Below are positions 60,795 through 64,000 of a stretch of DNA of 64,000 nucleotides, in pieces (position 1 is the stretch's first letter; each line of letters begins with the position of its first letter). The DNA comes from Acrocarpospora corrugata. Lineage in GTDB: Bacteria > Actinomycetota > Actinomycetes > Streptosporangiales > Streptosporangiaceae. The DNA lies in contig NZ_BLAD01000038.1 in the NCBI RefSeq assembly GCF_009687845.1, positions 1 through 64,000 of the forward strand, in the 5' to 3' direction. Under the pieces are notes generated by a model. The model worked only from the letters and a program-made list of their open reading frames with translations. It ran no database searches and was not told the origin of the DNA. The translations under genes were made by a program, and so were the position numbers.

Positions 60795-61457
60795 ATGAGC
60801 GGGCTGCGGGTCATGGTGGTTGACGATCATCCGATGTGGCGCGAGGGCGTCGCGCGCGACCTCGCCGAGGCGGGGTACGAGATCGTCGCGACCGCGGGGG
60901 AGGGGCGGCAGGCGCTGCGGATCGCCGCGGCCGTGCGCCCTGACCTGGTGATCCTCGATCTTCAGCTGCCGGATCTGCCGGGGGTCGAGGTGGCGCGCGG
61001 GCTGGGGGCCTCCGAGCATCCGCCCCGGGTGCTGGTGCTGTCGGCCAGCGGCGAGCAGGAGGACGTCCTCGAAGCCGTGAAAGCCGGCGCGTCCGGATAT
61101 TTGGTGAAATCGGCGAGCCAGGAGGAGTTCCTGGACGCGGTCAAGCGGACCGCCGACGGGGACGCGGTGTTCACCCCCGGCCTGGCCGGGCTGGTGCTGG
61201 GCGAGTACCGGCGGCTGGCCGCCCAGCCCAAGGCCGCCGCCGCCGAGGAGGAGGGCCCGCGCCTCACCGAGCGGGAGACCGAGGTCCTCCGGCTGGTGGC
61301 CAAGGGCCTGTCCTACCGCCAGATCGCCGAACGCCTGGTGCTGTCCCACCGCACGGTCCAGAACCACGTCCAGAACACGCTGAGCAAACTCCAGCTGCAC
61401 AACCGGGTGGAGCTGGTCCGGTACGCGATCGAGAAGGGTCTGGCGGACCTGGACTGA
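60795..61457 (+). CDS. macR: NarL/LuxR-family response regulator (MacR-like)
   Basis: A 220-residue regulator. Receiver domain: LRVMVVDDHPMWREGVARDL (acidic pair), PDLVILDLQLPDLPGVEVAR (phosphoacceptor Asp), VLVLSASGEQ and GYLVKSASQ (switch Lys). The GerE/LuxR helix-turn-helix is LTERETEVLRLVAKGLSYRQ and IAERLVLSHRTVQNHVQNTL. It is the partner of the kinase 5 bp upstream. Confidence 0.93.
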   Translation: MSGLRVMVVDDHPMWREGVARDLAEAGYEIVATAGEGRQALRIAAAVRPDLVILDLQLPDLPGVEVARGLGASEHPPRVLVLSASGEQEDVLEAVKAGASGYLVKSASQEEFLDAVKRTADGDAVFTPGLAGLVLGEYRRLAAQPKAAAAEEEGPRLTERETEVLRLVAKGLSYRQIAERLVLSHRTVQNHVQNTLSKLQLHNRVELVRYAIEKGLADLD

Positions 61458-61506
61458 GCGTAAAGTGGGAAGGTCGCGAGCCGGACCCCCTCGGAGGATC
61501 GCAGTA

Positions 61507-62703
61507 ATGACCATGACCGCTCTGGGCGAGCCCTGTGTGCTGCTCAAGCTGGGCGAAATCATCCTCAAGGGCAAGAACCGCGAGGTCTTCGAGCAGCGAC
61601 TCCGCGCCAACATCAAACTCGCGCTGAAGGACTACCAGGTCGACATCCGGCAGCGGCACGGCGTGGTCGCCCTGTTCCTGCCCGAGGGCACCGGCGTCGA
61701 GGTCGCCGAGGCGGTCGCGGCCCGGGTCAGCGAGGTCTTCGGCATCGTGCTGGTGCACCTGGCCTGGCGGGTCGACAAGGACCCCTCGGTGGTCACCAAG
61801 GCCGCGCTCGAACTGGTCGCCGACACCCCCGAGGTGGCCCGCAAGGCCCCCTTCGCGGTCCGCTCCCGGCGCCGGGACAAGCGCTTCCCGCTGCGCTCCA
61901 GCGAGCTGGACCGCCTGGTCGGCGGTGAGCTCCACGACGCCTACGGGCTGCCGGTCAACCTGAGCAACCCCGAACTCACCGTCTCCATCGAGGTCGACCG
62001 CGATGAGGTCTTCCTCTACACCAACGGCCGTCCCGGCCAGGGCGGCCTGCCGGTCGGCTCCAGCGGGCGCGGCCTGGTCCTGATGTCCGGCGGGATCGAC
62101 TCCCCGGTGGCCGCCTACCGGATGATGCGCCGCGGCCTGCGGGTCGACTTCCTGCACTTCTCCGGCATCCCCTTCACCACCTCCGAGTCCATATACAAGG
62201 CCTATGCGCTGGTCCGCCGCCTGGACGCGTTCCAGGGCAGGTCCCGCCTCTGGGTGGTGCCGTTCGGCAAGGCCCAGCAGTCCATCCGCGCCTCCGGCCA
62301 GGACCGCCTCGCCGTCATCGCGCAGCGCCGCCTGATGCTCAAGACCGCCGCCGAGGTGGCCCGCAGGCACAAGGCCAGCGCCCTGGTCACCGGCGACTCG
62401 CTCGGCCAGGTCTCCTCGCAGACGATGGCCAACATCGCCGCCCAGGAGAGCGCGGTGGACCTGCCGATCCTGCGCCCGCTGATCGGCATGGACAAATTGG
62501 AAGTGATTTCCGAGGCGCGCAGAATCGGCACGCTGGAGATCTCCGAACTTCCGGACGAGGATTGCTGCACCCTTTTGTCGGCCCGTAACCCGGAACTCGC
62601 CGCCAAAATCGAAGACCTGAAACTCATCGAGCGCCGGCTTGACGCGGATGAACTCGCCTCCCAGCTCGCCGATTCGATTCAGGCGTACAAACTCGACTCC
62701 TGA
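61507..62703 (+). CDS. thiI: tRNA 4-thiouridine synthase ThiI
   Basis: A 398-residue enzyme. N-terminal ferredoxin-like and THUMP domain (about 5-170, LLKLGEIILKGKNREVFEQR). PP-loop ATPase GLVLMSGGIDSPVAAYRMMR (SGGIDS at about 194-199). RLMLKTAAEVARRHKASALV, then TGDSLGQVSSQTMANIAAQE and LEISELPDEDCCTLLSARNP. It adenylates U8 of tRNA and inserts sulfur supplied by a cysteine desulfurase. It lacks the C-terminal rhodanese domain of the E. coli enzyme, so the persulfide is held internally or by another carrier; the TusA/desulfurase pair at 11670-13144 is one possible source. GGAGG lies 10 bases upstream. Confidence 0.95.
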   Translation: MTMTALGEPCVLLKLGEIILKGKNREVFEQRLRANIKLALKDYQVDIRQRHGVVALFLPEGTGVEVAEAVAARVSEVFGIVLVHLAWRVDKDPSVVTKAALELVADTPEVARKAPFAVRSRRRDKRFPLRSSELDRLVGGELHDAYGLPVNLSNPELTVSIEVDRDEVFLYTNGRPGQGGLPVGSSGRGLVLMSGGIDSPVAAYRMMRRGLRVDFLHFSGIPFTTSESIYKAYALVRRLDAFQGRSRLWVVPFGKAQQSIRASGQDRLAVIAQRRLMLKTAAEVARRHKASALVTGDSLGQVSSQTMANIAAQESAVDLPILRPLIGMDKLEVISEARRIGTLEISELPDEDCCTLLSARNPELAAKIEDLKLIERRLDADELASQLADSIQAYKLDS

Positions 62704-62721
62704 GCCCCGCCGGAGCGGGGC
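62704..62721. terminator. short convergent hairpin thiI / aroF
   Basis: A perfect 7-bp GC-rich stem (GCCCCGC / GCGGGGC) with a 4-nt loop starts right at the thiI stop and lies 10 bp before the aroF stop on the other strand. Confidence 0.6.
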
Positions 62722-62730
62722 CAGGGATCG

Positions 62731-63768
62731 TCAGGCGGTGGGCAGCACGTCCGAGACCTGCGTCCGGCCCAGCAGCGGCGGGAACAGCCGCATGATCTCG
62801 GCGAGGTCGTGCAGGTCGGCGTCGACCAGGGCCTGCGGGCCGTCGCAGAGCGCCTGCTCCGGGTGCGGGTGCACGTCGATGATGACGCCGTCCGCCCCGA
62901 CCGCGATGGCCGCCCGGGTGAGCGGGAGCACCAGGTCGCGGCGCCCGCCGGAGTGCGACGGGTCGATCACGACCGGCAGGTGGGACAGCCGCTGCGCGAC
63001 CGGCACGGCGGAGACGTCCAGCGTGTTGCGGGTGGCGGTCTCGAAGGTGCGGATGCCGCGCTCGCACAGCACGATGTCCAGGTTGCCGCGCTGGGCGATG
63101 TACTCGGCCGACATCAGCCACTCCTCGATCGTGCCGCTCATGCCGCGCTTGAGCATGACCGGCTTGCCGGCCTTGCCGACCGCCTGGAGCAGCGCGAAGT
63201 TCTGCGTGTTCCTGGTCCCCACCTGCAGCATGTCGGCGTAGGAGGCGACCAGCGGCACGTCCCGCGCGTCCATCACCTCGGTCACGATCGGCAGCCCCGT
63301 CCGCTCCCCGATCTCCGCCAGGATCCGCAGCCCCGCCTCGCCCAGCCCCTGGAACGCGTACGGCGAGGTCCGCGGCTTGTACGCGCCGCCCCGCAGCAGG
63401 GTCGCCCCCGCCGCCTTCGCCATCTCGGCCGCCTCCAGCGTCTGCTGCGGCGTCTCCACCGCGCACGGCCCCGCGATCAGGGTCACCGTGTCCGGCCCGA
63501 TCGGCACCCCGCCCACCCGGATCGTCGACCGTTCCGGATGATTCTCCCGGCTCACCAGCTTGAACGGCGTCGACACCCGCATCACCTCGGCGACCCCGCG
63601 CTGCCCGCCCAGGTTGAGCGCCGCGAACCGCTCGACATCCCCGATGAGCCCGATGATGGTACGGCTCACGCCGCGCGACACGAACGCCTCACCCCCCGCC
63701 GTGCCGACCAGCGAGACGATCTCCTCGATGTCCTCAGCGGTGGCCGTGGGGGCCATGACGATGACCAT
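62731..63768 (-). CDS. aroF: 3-deoxy-7-phosphoheptulonate synthase (type I beta)
   Basis: A 345-residue DAHP synthase, first enzyme of the shikimate pathway. Residues 1-75 form the ferredoxin-like regulatory domain ([36 protein letters not shown]). The TIM barrel carries [20 protein letters not shown] (metal Cys), [75 protein letters not shown] and [22 protein letters not shown] 63768 follows AGGAGAG. The leader upstream forms two strong hairpins, suggesting RNA-level control. Confidence 0.95.
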   Translation of the reverse strand: MVIVMAPTATAEDIEEIVSLVGTAGGEAFVSRGVSRTIIGLIGDVERFAALNLGGQRGVAEVMRVSTPFKLVSRENHPERSTIRVGGVPIGPDTVTLIAGPCAVETPQQTLEAAEMAKAAGATLLRGGAYKPRTSPYAFQGLGEAGLRILAEIGERTGLPIVTEVMDARDVPLVASYADMLQVGTRNTQNFALLQAVGKAGKPVMLKRGMSGTIEEWLMSAEYIAQRGNLDIVLCERGIRTFETATRNTLDVSAVPVAQRLSHLPVVIDPSHSGGRRDLVLPLTRAAIAVGADGVIIDVHPHPEQALCDGPQALVDADLHDLAEIMRLFPPLLGRTQVSDVLPTA

Positions 63769-63789
63769 GATTTCTCTCCTCATACGCAG

Positions 63790-63864
63790 AAGCCCCGGGT
63801 CCGATATCCGGACCCGGGGCTTTCGTTCGCCGTTGGCTGCTAGCGCAACACTCGGTGGCGAACG
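63790..63864 (-). promoter_or_regulatory. two-hairpin leader of the DAHP synthase gene
   Basis: On the minus strand the first hairpin pairs CGTTCGCC (63857-63864) with GGCGAACG (63824-63831), with further pairing of GTTG/CAAC inside. The second is a perfect 14-bp stem, 63809-63822 with 63790-63803 (AAGCCCCGGGTCCG on one arm) and a 5-nt loop. The second ends 21 bp before the start codon, and the Shine-Dalgarno follows directly. This could be an attenuator or translation-control element. No U-run follows it. Confidence 0.55.
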
Positions 63865-64000
63865 GTCCTCACGGGTCCGTCGCCATACCAAAACGAGAAA
63901 GCGCTACGCATGCCAGGAAATATATCGCACTACCCCAGCCCGCTCCACCACGTTGATCAACATCTGGCCGTTTGTTCACGTGTCGTTTTCCGATGATGTG
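63865..64000. other. terminal intergenic sequence, no gene seen
   Basis: 136 bp upstream of the DAHP synthase leader, with lower G+C than the genes. It probably contains that gene's promoter. No coding region, tRNA or clear operator was recognised before the window ends. Confidence 0.5.

Overview
This window is chromosomal DNA from a high-G+C actinomycete. The evidence is the strong G/C bias at third codon positions, frequent GTG starts, long runs of ATGA/GTGA/TGATG-coupled genes, mycothiol-type enzymes, an actinobacterial qcrCAB/ctaCDEF respiratory cluster and a PimB-type mannosyltransferase. Gene order largely parallels Mycobacterium tuberculosis Rv2178c-Rv2208 (cobS, erpA, adoK, ctaC/F, qcrBAC-ctaE, trpD, DnaQ-UvrC fusion, NlpC/P60, pimB, fadD15, SRPBCC, ArsA, PlsC, DAHP synthase) and the Streptomyces glk/pfkA/macRS neighbourhood. 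A Streptosporangiales-type organism is my inference. No rRNA, tRNA, CRISPR array or insertion sequence was recognised.

Layout. 1-1703: translationally coupled cobalamin genes on the minus strand (cobU, an unknown repeat-containing ORF, cobS running off the left edge). 2111-4018: a small conserved protein, an aldo/keto reductase and a DUF3043 membrane protein. 4164-6670: an actinobacterial Psp envelope-stress operon (pspA, pspAA, HtpX-like protease, pspAB). 6712-11602: MDMPI enzyme, SIMPL protein, nadA, erpA, adoK, CBS protein. 11670-21746: TusA/cysteine desulfurase, aa3 oxidase (ctaCDF), L,D-transpeptidase, and the cytochrome bc1 operon with ctaE. 21870-29476: trpD, a truncated histidine kinase, an AsnC-type domain, a DEDDh-GIY-YIG nuclease, GNAT, APH-like kinase and NYN protein.

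29588-45061: cell-envelope block. It has two NlpC/P60 hydrolases, the second behind a CRP-like box and a c-di-AMP (ydaO) riboswitch and apparently starting at CTG. Two metallopeptidases, pimB, fadD15, the metallophosphoesterase-SRPBCC-ArsA-glk operon, a secreted propeller, an alpha/beta hydrolase and a PlsC acyltransferase follow.

45125-57414 is the most accessory-looking part: a MerR/VIT-VWA operon divergent from dps with a perfect operator between them; a large protein joining a catalytically dead caspase-like domain and EF-hand to a KAP P-loop NTPase; a PhoX-like protein; a decayed aliphatic-sulfonate/taurine ABC locus (in-frame stop in the binding protein, ATPase lacking signature motif and Walker B); a MarR-GNAT fusion; a lactonase; and a glycerol kinase with a DasR-type site. 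57522-63768: a phosphofructokinase with PPi-type residues, MHYT protein, MacS/MacR-like two-component pair, thiI and a DAHP synthase with a hairpin-rich leader.

The best candidates for something new are the pseudo-caspase-KAP protein, the unknown ORF wedged between cobU and cobS, and the multi-layered control of the second NlpC/P60 gene.
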